Assembly (NCBI RefSeq): GCF_022965805.1
Contig: NC_133117.1
Coordinates: 13,602,183-13,666,182 of the forward strand
DNA length: 64,000 bases
Origin: Primulina eburnea
Lineage: Eukaryota; Streptophyta; Magnoliopsida; Lamiales; Gesneriaceae
Reading direction: 5' to 3'
Shown here piece by piece: positions 9,643 to 21,682 of the stretch. The notes under the pieces were generated by a model that had not been told where the DNA came from, did not search any database, and was given only the letters and a program-made list of their open reading frames with translations. Numbering within the stretch: the stretch's first letter is position 1; each line of letters opens with the position of its first letter. The translations under genes and the position numbers were made by a program.

Positions 9643-12190
9643 TGTAAGGTCCATGAATTTAATTCACGTAACTTGAATGCATTCAATCTATGATTTTTAT
9701 TTAGATTATGTGTTTAATTATTTTTATGCATTTTAGCGTAATTCATGCATGATAATATTTATTTTATGAAATTTTAGAAGTTAATGCATTAGGGTTTCTA
9801 GATACATTTAGCGCTCGAATGAGGAACGAAGGGCAGAGAATTATCAGGAAAATTATTTTATTACATGATTAACTAATTTAAGTTCTTTTTAAGTGTATTT
9901 TTCAAAAATGGGCTATTTGGTATTTTACCCGTATGATTTTATTTTATCCGGTATGCAAATTTTATCGAATCGGGGGACTTTTTGAGAGTTCGGCTAATAT
10001 TTTCAAAAATTTTTCAACACAAAATATTTTTCGGGATTGTGTTTGGACTTAATGGGCCCAATTTTAAGCTTATTGGGCTTAAAACACTTTAAAAATTTTA
10101 ATTAAATAATTGAGGGCCCATTAGCTATTTGATTACTATTTAATTAAGCACCTAAACATCATTTAACCTAAACCTAAACCCCATAACATCCGACATCCTC
10201 CTCTCAGCTGCAATTCCTCTCAGTTTCAGCGAAGTCCCTCAAGAAAATCTCGGGCACTTCATTTCTTGCAAAGATTAATTCTTTCGGCACTCGTTCTTCG
10301 ATCTCCTCGCGACTACATCATCAAGGCATACTTTGTATCAATTCTTTTACGCATCATACACGTTTATTATACTACTGAGTGTGTTCTTGCTTTGAAAGTT
10401 CCGATCCAGCCATGAGCATTAAAGATTTACGAGTTTTACATGTCTATTTCATTCCCTCGGTTGTGCTAATGATATTTCTGAATTTTCGTGTAAGGGGGCT
10501 GATGTATGGATTCATTAGGGAGCTGTTGTTGTCGAGAGAGATGGGGATTAGTAGCTGGAGTCGAAGCTTGATCGATCTAATTGTGTTTACTTGAGGGCCG
10601 ATCGGGGTTGGTGCGCGTTTGGAGGAGCAGTGTGGTTAAGCGATGGGTTTGAGGTTCCTCGGCTGTGCAAGGGCTGTTCCCTGACTTGGTCCGGACCTTG
10701 GTGGATCTGAGTCATGGTGTGGAATAGCTCGAACGCGGCTATAACTAGCTGGGAGACCTATGGTGCGCGGCTTGGCTACATGGCTTGATTTGGGCGGGCT
10801 TTGGTGTGTAGCTGAGCGTCGCGATTTCCAGCGTGCATGGGGCTGGTTCCTTGGGTTTTTCCAGTCCAATAGGGTCCTAGGGTGGTCTAGAAGATGTGGG
10901 CTAGGAGATGGTTCGCTTTGTTTTGGGGTAGGGACGTGAAAACGGTATGGGGCGCTAGCTAGGGTTCAAGCGAAAATATTTGGGAATTTATCCAGTAATT
11001 TTCAAGGGTTGTCTGAGTAACCTAGGAGTTTGGGATGGGGTTTTCAGAGCCTTTTCAACGTTTATTAGGTGTAGGAAAAAGTTGGAAAAATTTTGATTAA
11101 GTTTCGAGTCGATTCGGGCTAAAACTGGTACCCTGGTCCAAGTTTTAAAACGAATCAGTTAAGTTATGAAATGAGATTGATTTTACGTCTAAGAATGCTT
11201 TTAAATATGTTTCGGGACATTTTAAGGAGTTTGGTAAGCTTCGGGTCAATTTTAGAGGTCTAGGGGTAAAACAATAATTTTGAGTTTTCGGGGGGCAAAA
11301 TGGTCATTTTGCACCCGGGTGAGATTTTGGTCCTGGCAGCGCCCTGAGCACATTTTATCAAATGGTCATGCATCATGTGTATGATTTTTATGATATTATG
11401 ATAAATACGGTGCATGCTTGGTTTTAAGGAAAAAGTTACGTATATGCATGTTTTTATTAAGTGGTGAATATGATGATATTTTTGAAGGATGAGAATTAGT
11501 TGTGACTGACGATGTATATGTATACGATGACATGAGATATGATGAGCTGAGGCCAAGGCTCAATGGATGGGCAATTTTGTCGCTGATGTCCCCGCCGCCC
11601 GGTATCGTGGTTATACGTAGATGGATCCATCGATAGAGCTGATACGAAAGTCACAACTAATGAACTGAATTCAATTAAATCAAAATGTATACATATGTGA
11701 TGACTTTCTTTGACACGATATGATTTTACACGACATGTTTATGTTATGCTTTTAAGTTCATGAAAGATATGTTGAGTATGGTATTTTTCACTGCTGTGTG
11801 CCATGTATATGTACTTGTTATTCCTGTTACAAGTGTATTAAATCTGTAGAATCACTAGGCGTGTGTGATGCAGGTGAGCCTGAGGTTGAGGGGACTGGAG
11901 GTGCCGAACTCTGAGTAGGCAGACCTGGTGCGGTGACACGACCTGAGGACCACATGTTTTTCCGAATCATATGAGTTTTGAGAGAAGTTAAACATTTTCA
12001 TATGTTGATGATTTTACTATTTTTACACGTTTATGTTTACGTTTGATCTTGGATGATTTTGGGTTATTTTAAACTGCGTTGTTTTTATTGCCAAATAATT
12101 ACGGTTTTTTTAAATTTTATTTTCGAAATGTGAGCCCCAAAAAATAAAAATAAAAAATATTTCCGCACTTTAAAATGAGTAGACGTTTCA
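9643..12190 (+). mobile_element. Solo LTR A of a Ty3/gypsy element
   Basis: It runs from TGTAAGGTCCATG to GTAGACGTTTCA, 2548 bp, flanked by TGAGA at 9638-9642 and 12191-12195. There is no internal domain, so the element was removed by recombination between its LTRs. It belongs with LTRs B, C and G: shared words include GAATGAGGAACGAAGGGCAG near 9818, GGGCTTAAAACAC near 10075 and CCGCACTT near 12163. The small frames inside (10379-10594, 10636-10869, 11260-11556) lack any family signature and I treat them as chance. Confidence 0.93.
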
Positions 12191-12215
12191 TGAGATGAAA
12201 GGGTGAAGCTCTTGG

Positions 12216-14698
12216 TGTAACGTACCATACTATTAAACTACTTAAAATTTGCGTAAAAACTAAAAATTTTCTTAAATAACTCGTGAACCTTCAAAATTAG
12301 ATAAAATAAACTGTACGTCTCAAAAGTGGTTGCAACAAAAGATCTAAAAATAAAGTTCACCAAAAGTATCTGATTAAAACCTCGTAACCAGTAACATAAA
12401 TCAGAGTATTTTGATCATTTCATAAAACTTAAAGCATGGCGGTCCTCGGGTTTAGCATCCCGCTCACTCCAAGCCAGCTCCTTGGTCCCCACCCCTAGTC
12501 TCCTCCAAGTCATCCTCACCTGCATCGATCAACTCTAATAAAACCACATGCAACACTAAAATAGTGCGTACATACATGAACTTGAACTTGCACTTAAACT
12601 TGAACTTACATACGTACATAAATAGACGTGCCATAAACATAAAGCTTTTCTTAAACGTGCTTGCGTACTTGTACATACATGAACATACATAAACTTCATC
12701 ATTTTGCGTAGAGGCATGTTTCAAAGCAAGTGACCCATACATAAATACTCCTGATCAGACTAAACCACAGTACTGGGCTGACAGGGAAGATCCACTGCCA
12801 CATACATGAGATCCCCATTCATGCTTTAACGGGTGGATTGGTCCCCGTTCATGCTTTAACGCTTTCCAATCCTGATCTAAACCCGTTCAATCTTTAACGG
12901 GGTGGATTGGTCCCTAGTCATGCTTTACCGCTTTCCAATCCCATACATAATTGGTCAAAGGAAATTTAGGATACCTCAAAAACTTAAAAGTATTTTATTA
13001 CATCAAATATACTTACTTGGCGTCGAGGGATTCATTGAATCTCGCTTGGGGCCGCTGCTGATACATACTAACAAGAGTTCAAGCACTTAATTTCCATACT
13101 TAGACATAATAATCGTGCTCACCACCAAAAATGACAATTTTCTTATGACGTTCTAAATCCCTCGGGACTTGACCTCCTTTAATCATTGTCCTAAACCATC
13201 CGCAGGCCAAGCGCTGCAGCACCACAAGGGCAGCACCGCGGCGCTTGACTTGCGCAGAACGGGCGTTGTGGCGCTCCCTGGCAATCGCTGCAGCGCTAAT
13301 CCTACGCACAAATAACACATTTTGATGCAATTTTAAAATTCATGCTCAAACGACTCGAACCGATGCAACGAGACTCATCTTAGGACGCTATGACAAGGAC
13401 TCAACTCAAAAAAATGTCCCCAAAACAACGACGCACAACAAGTACGTAACATTATCCACAAACATGAATTTTGACACCAAAATAATTTCTACGACTTCTA
13501 ATGTAACCAAGTGCCTATCGACCGTGATGAAGCACCAAATATCAACCCAACATCATACTCACCATGCTTAAACGCAGCAGCAGTCATCCAACATCCCTAA
13601 CGAAGCCTGAAATAAATAATCATCAAGAATACATCAATAATATAATTTTCAAAAAAACGCAGTTTGAGCAGTCTCACGAAAACGGTCATAACGCACTCAA
13701 TTTTTATCCAAATATTTCGAACCTTATATCAAATCGAAGGTATCAAAATGTTCTACGTTTCATATGTTGATAGTTTTCCCAAATTATCGACCGACAAATC
13801 TCAGTTTTCAAAATACAGTGAAAAATGAAATTCTAGATCTAAGATTTATTTCAAAACTGATCCAACAAATTTTCCACTCAAACTATGAACCTCATACATG
13901 AATTTTACACATAATAAACATCAACATAAATACTATGACAAATCGACTCAGGAAAAATAGAATACACGTTCCTTTTGATGTGAAAAACTCACGATACGGC
14001 GATACCGAAGCGGAAACGGAGCAAAACTTGATCCGGGACGAACGTGGCGCTAAAATCATTGAAGAAAACCAACGAAAATTTGCTGGAAAATCAGAGGAAA
14101 GAGGGCGGCTGCAAGCACTCTTAGAACCCTAGGTTTCTTTTCAAAAATATAGAATGGAATGTGTATTTGTGTGTTGTGTCAAAAAAAATGTGTATATGTG
14201 TGTGTTAGTGGGTGTGTGCGTGAGTTTAGTTAGGAATAAATTAGGGAATTAAATGGCTTAATTAGTAATTAGCAATTAATTTAAAATACTAACTCTCCCA
14301 TAATTATAATAAAATCTCTAAATTTAAAATAACTTGCACAAGTGTCAAGACTTTTAAAAGTTTAAAGATCAGAAAATACTACATAATTAATTTGGTTTTT
14401 AAAATGCTAAGTCTTAATAAATTATTTAAAATACCACATCCTTCACTTAAAAAAAAATACCACATAAAATATTTGCCAACATCGTCGCCGGTCTCTTATC
14501 CTCGATCCCGCATCGGATAATCGCCTGAAACATGAAACTCAAGAAAATATTTTTAACGTGCATCACATAAGCATAAATAATTTAAAATAATGCAATTTCA
14601 TAAAACATGCGTAGATAAAAATCATTTTAAAATTAAATAAATTATTTAACAATTAAATGAATGCATGGGTTATACGTGTTCTGAATTTGGGCTCTACA
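12216..14698 (-). mobile_element. Solo LTR B of a Ty3/gypsy element
   Basis: It runs 2483 bp on the minus strand, starting TGTAGAGCCC at 14698 and ending GGTACGTTACA at 12216. It is flanked by the duplication CTTGG (12211-12215 and 14699-14703). It is inserted 25 bp from solo LTR A in the opposite orientation. No coding sequence is recognised. Confidence 0.93.
12806..12945. repeat. Short tandem repeat inside LTR B
   Basis: Alternating units contain TTCATGCTTTAACG, GGGTGGATTGGTCCC and GCTTTCCAATCC, repeated about two to three times with small changes. Confidence 0.7.
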
Positions 14699-15013
14699 CT
14701 TGGTATGATAATAAGGTTATTAAAAGGTAATAATCTATGTTTTATATTATTTAATCATTATTTATTGTTTATGTTATATTTATTTCTTTAAGCATTATTA
14801 TATCCTACTTAATAGTGGTAGTTTTGATTTATTGTTGCTATATGTTACACTAAATTTATGGAACTATTTAAATATCAGTTTGGTATTACCAACCATTTAA
14901 AGTAGATGCTTTGGTTTATTATATATGAACTATCATATATTAATTTTTTGTACCATTTAAATGTTAGTTTGATATTTCCAACCATTTAAAGTGGGAACCT
15001 TGATTTAGTGTTT

Positions 15014-15017
<4 letters not shown>
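14699..15017. other. AT-rich noncoding sequence with diverged direct repeats
   Basis: This continues the sequence interrupted by LTRs A and B. AACCATTTAAAGT occurs near 14890 and 14980, each preceded by a related GTTTGRTATT phrase, which suggests an old duplication with a period near 90 bp. There is no coding evidence. Confidence 0.5.

Positions 15018-15105
<88 letters not shown>
15018..15105. repeat. (TA)n microsatellite
   Basis: An uninterrupted run of about 44 TA dinucleotides. The short YIYIYI reading frame across it is meaningless. Confidence 0.95.
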
Positions 15106-15223
15106 CAATAAATACTTGACAACTTTTTATTAAGTGGATTTCAATGGTGTTCATTATATATAGAACAATAAATACTTGACAACTTTTTATTAAGTGGATT
15201 TCAATGGTGTTCATTAATGTTAA
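15104..15223. repeat. Two-copy 60-bp tandem duplication
   Basis: ACAATAAATACTTGACAAC and the following 40 bases occur twice with exactly 60-bp spacing, directly after the TA microsatellite. The copies are nearly identical, so the duplication is young. Confidence 0.9.
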
Positions 15224-15455
15224 CTTTATTAAAATACCAAGAGTGGATCCTCTAATGTCAACTATTTAAATTAAAATTTTAACAATTAAAAATTATTAAT
15301 TAAAGATTCAAACAATTAAAAGAAAAAAAAAACAAAATGACATTGTAATGGACTTGTAATTATCTTAGCTTTCCTGTGGATACGATACTTGGACTCACTG
15401 AATTACACTATATGTGGACAACCTGCTCTTGGGAGTGCAATAATCAAAGTAAAAT
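15224..15455 (+). other. AT-rich sequence with an LTR-leader-like phrase
   Basis: The stretch near 15370-15400, TCCTGTGGATACGATACTTG, resembles leader sequence of Athila/Ogre-type gypsy elements. This is recall, untested. It ends at the sharp switch to gypsy coding sequence at about 15456. Confidence 0.3.
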
Positions 15456-15617
15456 CAGAGACACACTCAGATATTGGATAGGCAGGAGAGAAGGCTCCGT
15501 AACAAGGTGATCCACATGGTCAAAGTCAAGTGGTTAAATCATTCTGAGGAGGAGGCTACTCGGGAGATAGAGATTGAGATGAGGAGTCCCAACCTGGAGT
15601 TATTCGGCACGTTTTAA
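15456..15617 (+). pseudogene. Ty3/gypsy polyprotein C-terminus with chromodomain-like tail
   Basis: The 53-residue open end contains ILDRQERRLRNKVIHMVKVK, then WLNHSEEEATREIEIEMR and a natural TAA. It matches the C-terminal chromodomain-like tails of K (LRTKTIPLVKIQW) and of N. The usual Trp of EEATWE reads Arg here. Upstream coding sequence is missing. It is the last piece of the element that owns LTR C. Confidence 0.85.
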
Positions 15618-15639
15618 ATTTTGAGGAGGAAATACAATT

Positions 15640-15653
15640 TAAAGGGGGAAAAT
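15640..15653 (+). other. Polypurine tract before LTR C
   Basis: TTAAAGGGGGAAAAT lies between the polyprotein stop and the LTR start (TATAAGG, a mutated TGTAAGG). It is the expected plus-strand primer site. Confidence 0.7.
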
Positions 15654-18600
15654 TATAAGGTTTAAGAAATTCGAACTACTTAAGCCGACTGCATGCGATC
15701 TAGGGTTTTTGTTTAAAATTTAAGTTTAATGATTTTATGTGTTTAATGCATGAATATTTCATGGATAAGTGTTTATTTTATGGTTACTATAAAGTTTCAT
15801 TCATTAGGATTTTAAGTTGTATTTCGCGCTTGAACGAGAAACGGAGACCAGGGATATTTAGGAAAGTTTTTTTATTAAGTAATTATTTTAGTTATTTAAT
15901 AAATGGTGTATTTAATTATGATTTTTGAAAACGGGCCTTGGTCGGGTATTTTCACTCGCCATGTTATATTTTTACCAGTACTCAAATTTTAACGATACAG
16001 AGGACTTTTTGAGGGTTCAGACAATATTTTCAAAAACGTACCAAAACGAAATATTTTTTGAGAGTGTTGTTTGGCTTGTCGGGTTTTCTTTATTGCATAA
16101 TGGGCCAAAAACCTTTTTTACACCCATTTAATCAATATTTGTGGCCCATTAGTGTATCATTTATTTAATCTAAACACCCCTTAATCTAACCCTTATTCTA
16201 CCCTCAAAGCACTCGGCCGCCGTCCCTTTCAGCAGCCTCCCATTCAAAAATATTCAGCAGCCATATCGTTCCCCCTCAAGGTTTTCAAGAGATATCTTCC
16301 CTCATCTCCCCGGTGCTCGTCCTATGCAAAGTTATCAAAGTTTTCGAGATTTTTAACACAAAGTGTTGGAAACTGAATTTCAGAAGTTTGACAAACTGAA
16401 CGCTTAATGAATTGAGCTAACTGATCAAAAAAACTGATAGAAATTGATCTAAAATACGCAAACTATCGGTTGCCCATAACTGAAGATTAGTACGCAGATT
16501 CTCAAAAGCAACTGGACTAACAAACTGAACTCCGCAGACAACTGACTGATAAGTTATTACGAAGAGTTGTGAGCTTATCAGCTACATTCTACAGATGATC
16601 TTTCAGCAGGACACGTCATTAGTTAAGGAAAAGGACGTTCAACCGACAATACAAAAGCTGAATGCAACAAGTAGTGGGATCGCCACATTTCAGAAAAGCT
16701 GCAGTGTACGACTGTGAGGAGAATGTTGACGTCGAAAACAACGGATAGAAAGTTTCAAAGCGTATTCAATATTAAAGTTGGAGTGAAAGCCTATAAATAG
16801 CAAAGAAGAACAGCTGAGAAACTCACTGATCTCTCCGATTCTGAATCAACCCGATTATTATACTACTCTTTCAACTGAACTATTACTCTGCTGCAATCTT
16901 TTCTCACGCATATTGTATACATTCACAACATTCAAAGCTATAATTCGAGTTCACAAGCACAAAATATTATTGCTTTAATTCTTGATCTTGAAGAAATCAG
17001 TTGTGCTAAATTATTTCAGTCCATTCGTGTACTGTAAACTTTTTTGTAACTAAGAGTTTCAGTTTGGTATTGTTGAGTCAAAAAATGAAATGGGTCTGTA
17101 CAACTCTTTGTATCGATCAAAGTCCGTAAGTGAATATCCTGTCATTGTGATAGAAGAGTTGACGTAGGAATGTTTGAAATCTTTAAACATCCATAAAATC
17201 TTGTGTCTTCTTATTTCAATTTTATTCTATCTATCAATTAGTTTATTTCCACACATTTATTGTTAACCGATTGATATCGACTTACAAGATTCCCAAGTAT
17301 CAGTTTATCACTAAAATGACTCACGAAAAGAGAAAAGGTTGTGAAAATTTTTAGTGTTTATTCAACACCCCCCCTCTCCCTCCTTTAAACACTCTTTCAA
17401 CTTTACCTGATCCTATCAAGTAGTATCAAAGATGTTGAATCTTGTTCCAGAATATTCCAATATACAAACTGATTACCATGTCTTCATTCAACAAAATTCC
17501 AATGTTTCTTTTCACCTTTGTTGTTCGATTTTCTTCTTTGTTCTTCCTTCCTACAACGATCAACCGACTCGCTTGCATCACAATGGGGGTTTCTGTGGGG
17601 TTTTGACAAGAAAAAAGATGGAAAAAATGTATAAATCTTCCTCCATTCGTCACCGATGTTCCACTGCTTCGGTATTCGTATTTCGAGCGTTTTAAACGCA
17701 AAGACACTTTTCTAAACCTTATTTTTGCACCATTTAAATCATAATATGTGTGTTTTATGTTTTGAAGCATGAAAATTATGTTGATCAATTATTTGATGAT
17801 TGGATGAATATTTTTCAAAGTTTTGACGTTGATACGCATATATGAGTCATGTTATGGATTCCAAAGGGTACTCTACCATTAGAGTATGATTAAGGGACGG
17901 GAACAAAGGCGTTTACGTATGAAACAAGGGCTGGAACCGTACATGGATAAGTGAGGATGGACCTAGGGTTTCCTAGGGTTTTCTTGGGTCATAGTGATCG
18001 GCTAGGGGGCGACTGGACCAGGGGCTCAGCTAGGCTCAGTCAAGGCATTGTGATGGTTGTGTCCGGGTCTAGGGAAATTCCTAGCATGGATAGACTATTG
18101 GATGCACAAGGGAAGAGGAGCCGCAGTCTTGGGAAAGGTTTAGGGCTCGCGTGCGGCCCAACGACGAGGGTTACTAACACCCCCCGCCCCAGGTACTTTG
18201 TGAGCTAAGACTGATCAGTCAACAACATGACGATACAATTATAGCTAGTCATTTTCAAAGATCAAACTTCACCCAAAATGATATATATGATGGAAAGCTT
18301 TACGATTTAAGAATTTATGATTTATTCACGCTTACAAATTTATGCTAGCTTATTTTAAATAAAAATATTATTTTATTGCACGTACCTGTATATGTTTTAT
18401 TTGCTACGTATGGTTAGAACGTGCTGAGTCATTAGACTCACTAGTTTTGGATGAGTGCAGGTGAGGATGATTTTGAAGGAGGCGCTGACGCTTGAGTACA
18501 TCGAGTCCAGCATTACACTCCCAATGGATTTTATTTTCCGCACTTACTTAGTACTTAAAGTTTTTACGTAAAGATTTGAGGATTATTTATTTATAGATTT

Positions 18601-18794
18601 TATGATTTATTTTAAAGTCTAGTTTTGGAGTATTTTAAAGGTTGACGTATGATTTTGGTGGTTGACGATTTATGCATTTTTATGCATTTAAGATTTTAAA
18701 GGTTGAGTAATTTAAAATGAGTGTTTCGAATTTTATGATTACAAAAAAAAAAATATAGTAGGATTTTAAAAGTTAAAAAATAAGGGACGTTTCA
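15654..18794 (+). repeat. 3' LTR C of a Ty3/gypsy element, interrupted by copia
   Basis: It runs from TATAAGGTTTAAG to GGGACGTTTCA. It shares layout and words with solo LTRs A, B and G (for example CGCTTGAACGAGAAACGGAG near 15828). Without the copia fragment at 16364-17507 it is about 2.0 kb. Together with the coding tail at 15456 it is the only member of this LTR family here that is still attached to coding sequence. Confidence 0.88.
16364..17507 (+). mobile_element. Truncated copia fragment D: LTR plus first ten gag codons
   Basis: The LTR runs from 16364 (TGTTGGAAACTG) to 17418 (GATCCTATCA). A degenerate primer-binding site (TAGTATCAAAG) follows, and then an ATG at 17478 opening MSSFNKIPMF. 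The same start opens gag in the copia at 28883. The sequence switches back to gypsy LTR C at once. The rest of the element and the second LTR are absent and there is no target duplication, so this is a truncated insertion or a deletion product. A TATA phrase, CCTATAAATAGC, lies at 16791-16802. Confidence 0.88.
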
Positions 18795-18916
18795 ATAGCT
18801 CATCATGATTCCTTTCATGATGGCTTTCATCACTTGGAGCTTCTCAAGAGTCAGGGCTGCAAAGGAACCAGCCTTGACAGGATGCCCTTGGTAGAAATAT
18901 CGTCCAGCAGCTGAAA

Positions 18917-19321
18917 CTATGTCTTCAGTTTCCTCTTCACCTCAGATACTTTTATCAGCTTCCCGTTGGCTGCCAGCAGTGTCTTCATTTCTTTGATGTC
19001 TGTAGCAACCACTTCAGACAAGCTTCTGAGGCATTCATTCGGCAGATTAAATAGATTTCTAAAAAAAATTTCAACAACAATCATGGAGTGATTTTTGACC
19101 TTCATTTGTATCTTCCCATCGTTAGTGACATTGATGGATTCATATATGGATAGGAGTTCTGGAGAGTAAATTTTTTGAGTTACTAGCCCCAGAAATTGGT
19201 GAAGTCTAGTAGATTCAATCTTCTAGAAAACACGTCGAACTGATTCTTCCTTGATGGAAAAAATTGATTCGAAATTGATAGCCACAACATTCAAAAAATA
19301 TGCGGGAGTATGGGTTGCCAT
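18917..19321 (-). pseudogene. Extra ORF downstream of copia pol, one internal stop
   Basis: A single reading frame of about 134 codons starts at 19321 (MATHTPAYFLNVVAINFES) and ends at a TAG at 18917. One TAG near 19223-19225 breaks it. The middle reads YESINVTNDGKIQMKVKNHS and the end reads SLSEVVATDIKEMKTLLAA, which looks helical or coiled-coil. It is no standard copia domain and lies between RNase H remains and the missing 3' LTR. From memory it resembles a highly repetitive family of hypothetical proteins annotated in Gesneriaceae, which I could not test. I cannot name a function. Confidence 0.6.
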
Positions 19322-19850
19322 TTGATTGAATTTGTCTTAAGAAGAAAAATAATTTTCCAGTGATTTCTCTGAATACTTGAGAGCTATAAAATTACAGAAT
19401 TCGTCAAGTGAAAGCTTAGTAAGGTGGTTACTAAATATGTTTGATGAATTTTCAAATTTCGAACACGTGTCAGTTCATGAGAAGTTTACCTAATTTCAGG
19501 TCATTCAACCTTTTTAATTATTTTTTAAGCTGAAATAAAGTTGTTAAATAATAACGTGAACAGTTAAAATTAAATAGTTTTGAAATAACAAATTTTAATC
19601 AATCAAAAATCTCATTTTAGAACTTAACTGAATTAAAATTAATTAAATTATTTGTTAAGATCAGTTGGTTCAATTACTGACTAATCAGTTTGAAACTGAC
19701 TTAGTTCAGTTTAGAAACAATTGACACATATCTTATTAGTTAACTAAAATTCAATGTTCTCCTTAAATTAACATTAAGAAAATTCAATAAGCCCTAAAAT
19801 ATTTTTAAAGTAAGAAAACTTAGTCTCGCGTAGAGCCTTGGTGATATATC
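19322..19850. other. AT-rich spacer between copia pol and the extra ORF
   Basis: This is noncoding, AT-rich sequence rich in AACTGA/TCAGTT words that are common in this copia family. I see nothing further in it. Confidence 0.4.
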
Positions 19851-21682
19851 CTAAGGTTTTTATTTAGTTGAAATATATTCCAGTCTGATGTCTTTCTTTG
19901 GAGCATGATATCTGATTAAGTGATGTCTAACATCAATATGCTTGGTTCTGAAATGGAGAACTCGATTGTATGTGATCGAAATTGAGCTAGTTTTATCACA
20001 GAAGATTGATGATTCTTCAGCAATAACTTTCAATTGTTGTTGGATCCAAAGTATTTGGGCACAACAAGTTCCAAAACTAGGTATTCAGCTTCAGTTTAGA
20101 AGTCGCGATGGATGTCTGCTTCTTGCTAAACCATGATATCAGTCTGTCTCCTAGAAACTGACATGATTCACTTGTACTTTTGTGATCTAGCGAAAATCCC
20201 GCATAGTCTGCATCTGAATATTCAACAAAGATATTTTAATATTCGTTTGGCAGCTAAGAAATGCAATTGTTTAGGATCAGCTTGAAATCTAGCACATAAA
20301 CATAATATCAGGAAGACTAGCAGTTAGGTATATAATAAAGGACCTATTAAACCTCTGCAGAGTTTCATCTCAACTGATATTACCCCTTCATCGTTGTTTA
20401 TTTTAATCGATGAACTCATGGGAGTGGATGCGACTTAACATATTTCCATGCAAAATTTCTTCAGTTATACCTTCGTGTATGTTGTCTGACTGATATAATT
20501 ACTAATTTTCAGTTGCTTCACTTGCAGACCGAGAAAAAACACCAGTTCGCCCATCATACTCATCTAAAATTTGTTCTACATCAGTTTAGGAAAAGTTTCT
20601 CATAGTTTGGGATTAGTTGAACCAAAAATAATATCATCAACGTAAATTCGAACAAGTATGGTACGAATTTGAACAACTTCTTGTCAACTGTTCCTATATT
20701 GAAATCATGATCAATTAAAAATCTTGATAAGGTCTCATATCAAACTCTGGAATCTTGTTTAAGACCATGTAAAGCTTTGTTAAAGTGATAAACATGGTAA
20801 AGAAATAAGTGATTTAAAAAACCCGGAGGTTGTTCTACGTAGACTTCTTCTTGTAACTGACCATTCAGAAAGGCGCTCTTCAAATCCATTTGGTATACAT
20901 TGAAATTCTTGAAGGATGCATAGGCAAGAAATATTCTAATTGCTACCAGTCGAGCAACTGGAGCAAACATTTCACCGTAATCAATTCCATCTTCTTGCTT
21001 ATATCTTTGTGCAACTAACCTCTCTTTGTTGCGCACAATTGAACCATCTTCGTTCGATTTGTTCATGTACAGTCATTTTTTACCTATAATAATTTTTGAA
21101 ACCGGTCTTAATACTGAAGTCCAGACATTGTTATGGGTAAACTGGTTTAACTCTTATTGCATAGTATTTACCCAACTGGGAATAGCTAGAGCTTCGTAAG
21201 TTTTCTTAGTTTCTAATTGAGATATAAAAGCAGAGTGTAAGAACAAATTAAACATATGTTTTCTAGTCTTTATCGAATTAGATGATTACCTATTACCAAA
21301 TCATGAGGATGATTTTTGCTTCATCTGTAGTTTTCATTTGTCAAATTGTTCTCCGGAACTAGTTCAGTTTACAACTGACCAGTTTCTCTGTTTTAGTTGC
21401 AATGAATTCAGTTTGGGTTTTGATATCATCTTGATGTTCCACAAATTGATCATCAGGAACTGCGTCCTGTCCATCTGGTTGATCTACCACCTCGGGTTCT
21501 GGTGTTTGCAGGTAGTTTCTGACTACGTGAACTGCATCTTCACTGTCATCCTTCAAATTGATATATGTTAAGAGATTGGTTAGCTCAACTGGATCAGCTG
21601 GCTTGCTAGTTAGCACCGTTTCATAAAAAATAACATGCATTGAATATTCAACATTAAATGTGCACTTAGTTATAATCTATAA
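19851..21682 (-). pseudogene. Reverse transcriptase and RNase H of copia F, decayed
   Basis: The best frame (21066-20740) reads [35 protein letters not shown] and EQPPGF, which are copia RT motifs. The active site survives in another frame as IYVDDIIFG near 20640. RNase H sequence is traceable near 20120-20220, and the pol end (SHIDVRHHLI) near 19900-19940. Frameshifts and stops break it, so no enzyme could be made. Confidence 0.85.

Noticed and set aside
10379..11556. Three short frames inside solo LTR A as host genes
   Set aside because: They lie fully within an LTR bounded by a target duplication, show no protein motif, and fall on both strands.
15005..15214. Frame with long YIYIYI run
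   Set aside because: It translates a (TA)n microsatellite and the adjacent 60-bp duplication.
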